A stretch of DNA of 36,289 nucleotides from Chrysochromulina tobinii (taxonomy: Eukaryota > Haptophyta > Prymnesiales > Chrysochromulinaceae), in contig JWZX01003196.1 in the NCBI GenBank assembly GCA_001275005.1, forward strand, positions 1 through 36,289. The letters run 5' to 3'. Position numbers and translations under genes: made by a program. This document shows, piece by piece, positions 36,201 to 36,289 of the stretch. The stretch's first letter is position 1; every line of letters begins with the position of its first letter. The notes beneath the pieces were generated by a model. It saw only the letters and a program-made list of their open reading frames with translations. It made no database searches and had not been told where the DNA came from.

Positions 36201-36289
36201 ACGCGCTGGCGGCGGTGGAGACGGCGGCTTCGGCGGCGACGGTGGCGATGGAGGTAGCGACGGTGGCGGGGGCGAGTAGCCGTTTGGAG
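33222..36289 (-). CDS. Proline-rich (extensin/pherophorin-like) single-pass membrane protein, 5' partial
   Basis: The frame is open to the right edge, so the true start is outside; an internal ATG at 36059 gives 945 residues. From the edge to about 35830 the protein is almost entirely Pro/Ser (SPPPPPPSPSPPPP), as in hydroxyproline-rich algal wall proteins. One hydrophobic helix follows at about 35765-35645: LTALAALALAFGCLTLLC. The remaining ~800 residues have repeated PPPGAYLDT/PPPGAYQDT and LTARDS motifs, GAQL repeats, RDLERDLERDL, basic coiled coils (REREEREAERAEMRALRAAQARRR), a globular-looking part (about 34050-33880: TRLVTIRLVDERLAAEGRSF, LVWPGGLRVVFSEETVAIP), and an acidic end with ALLDEHA repeats. 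This suggests a wall-facing Pro-rich region, one membrane pass and a long cytoplasmic tail; topology is inferred. Confidence 0.65.
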   Translation of the reverse strand, partial: PNGYSPPPPSLPPSPPSPPKPPSPPPPARPPPCRPPPPPSPLPPGPPPPPPLPSPSPAPLPPPSLPPTPSSPPPPRMPPPPLSPPPLTPPPPLPSPPPPPPSSPPPSPPPPPPPPPPSSPPPPPPSPPPPPPPSPSPPPPPPPSPSPPPSLPPTLGAALAGAHDHAGMMMDALTAAFTAAARALGGTGGLTALAALALAFGCLTLLCKEALGCLSSYVLRAQSAHLKLGLDAPSSAPRPFGPPSSAPYGGVPAAGPKLPPPPPNTTPPVEGERARLLRGYLDSASEPAPEDTQTDLPKGGGGAQLGAQLGAQLGANPGSAPSSARRHPPNLRVTPPMLQLPPPGAYQDTSSSSRPPLQPRGIPPKLELPPPGAYLDTYNAPPVPRGRAVAPLPLAARGLGVLAEDAFAQPALAPRMPNSARSGCLTARDSSCSGFLTARDSARESERAELSARTPSGRAVPSTPLTRAEWDEEDSDETGAEHAPDLRSEARDLERDLERDLDLPEDASPDLASGKAPGAAPAEPDLLERDRLNDADDGLLTVRCKIVKNGQFSAPLSARRRPGQSGAQGGARRAPPPRGPAGSSRAGAGAGAAAVPASRCSHQGTLSCAGLPILSHPHGAPGSARTSTIGSARASTTAARLREREEREAERAEMRALRAAQARRRLAEAEAALAVAGWAPKPPTRAPPVPRRASGAAPASFARRTPVERPEELEEARETMAALRAKRRRLTKELEALEAATGSVALTFGRQRHARTRLVTIRLVDERLAAEGRSFDHREVVRLAAAADLKHAEVLVWPGGLRVVFSEETVAIPPDAAASTATSAADGGDDPSASVVTSVAAAVSRLKAELSELHGQQMGFFLALLDARLGFDSATGASVQRQAEREHVHHQVPLPLSAPRAGLRNVTASFAYANGSTAAEDATSPDGGEASPEAWSAYAATPGGAVSGSVYSALARIFRESVEEGQVVQAELMEEQQELEEHALLDERALRDEHALLDEHALGEEHEQELPLRDRLRSVYA

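Noticed and set aside
35665-36279. Gly-rich plus-strand ORF (204 aa)
   Set aside because: It is the antisense of the Pro-rich region of the minus-strand gene; CCG/CCC repeats read backwards give Gly runs. The minus strand also holds a membrane helix and a long conserved-looking tail.

Overview
The window looks like nuclear DNA of a unicellular alga with a red-type complex plastid, most plausibly a haptophyte. This is inferred from composition and gene content, not from a database match. Base composition is very GC-rich, genes are long and mostly intronless, and spacers are short. One confident GT-AG intron is visible (9736-9836). Eukaryote-only families are present: a p115/USO1 head, an F-box, DRG2, the SUMO E1 subunit AOS1/SAE1, a snapin-like BLOC-1/BORC subunit, a MAP10-like protein, a kynurenine 3-monooxygenase-like enzyme and a wax-synthase-type MBOAT. 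Two genes look plastid-related (DUF179/AlgH-SirB1 and DUF1995). Both have a hydrophobic N-terminus ahead of a basic/Ala-rich stretch, as expected for bipartite import into a complex plastid.

Layout. 1-2616 (+): 5'-truncated p115-head/F-box/PI31-like proline-rich protein with frame breaks. 3572-4768 (+): coiled-coil protein. 5545-7359 (+): TIR-like-domain protein. 7916-9136 (-): DRG2, divergent from a spliced CacyBP/p23-type CS-domain gene (9391-10082, +). 10214-11932 (+): KMO-like flavoprotein. 12182-14089 (+): DUF1917-CCCH-acidic protein. 14757-17843 (+): MAP10-like protein full of short tandem repeats. 17936-18325 (+): snapin-like. 18677-20920 (-): DUF179-SirB1 fusion, divergent from AOS1/SAE1 (21068-22372, +). 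22709-25046 (+): one or two genes with a tandem VPxG domain, IQ motifs, a PDZ domain and four copies of a ~56-residue repeat. 25449-27602 (+): coiled-coil protein with a Cys-rich tail. 28068-29381 (-): MBOAT. 29696-30770 (+): DUF1995 protein with a frame break. 31169-32362 (+): Cys/His-rich protein. 33222-36289 (-): proline-rich, single-pass membrane protein running off the right edge.

These are mostly unrelated housekeeping, trafficking, cytoskeletal/ciliary and plastid genes, not a pathway cluster. Possible functional threads are ubiquitin/SUMO/proteasome (F-box-PI31, AOS1, CS protein), vesicle and lysosome trafficking (p115, snapin), and microtubule or flagellar structure (MAP10-like, coiled-coil proteins). 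The more unusual points are: several multi-domain fusions; a short element present in paired copies, in the same orientation, upstream of two genes; a 20-bp minisatellite abutting a stop codon; and repeated single-base reading-frame breaks at GC-rich repeats, which are either assembly errors or something to explain.
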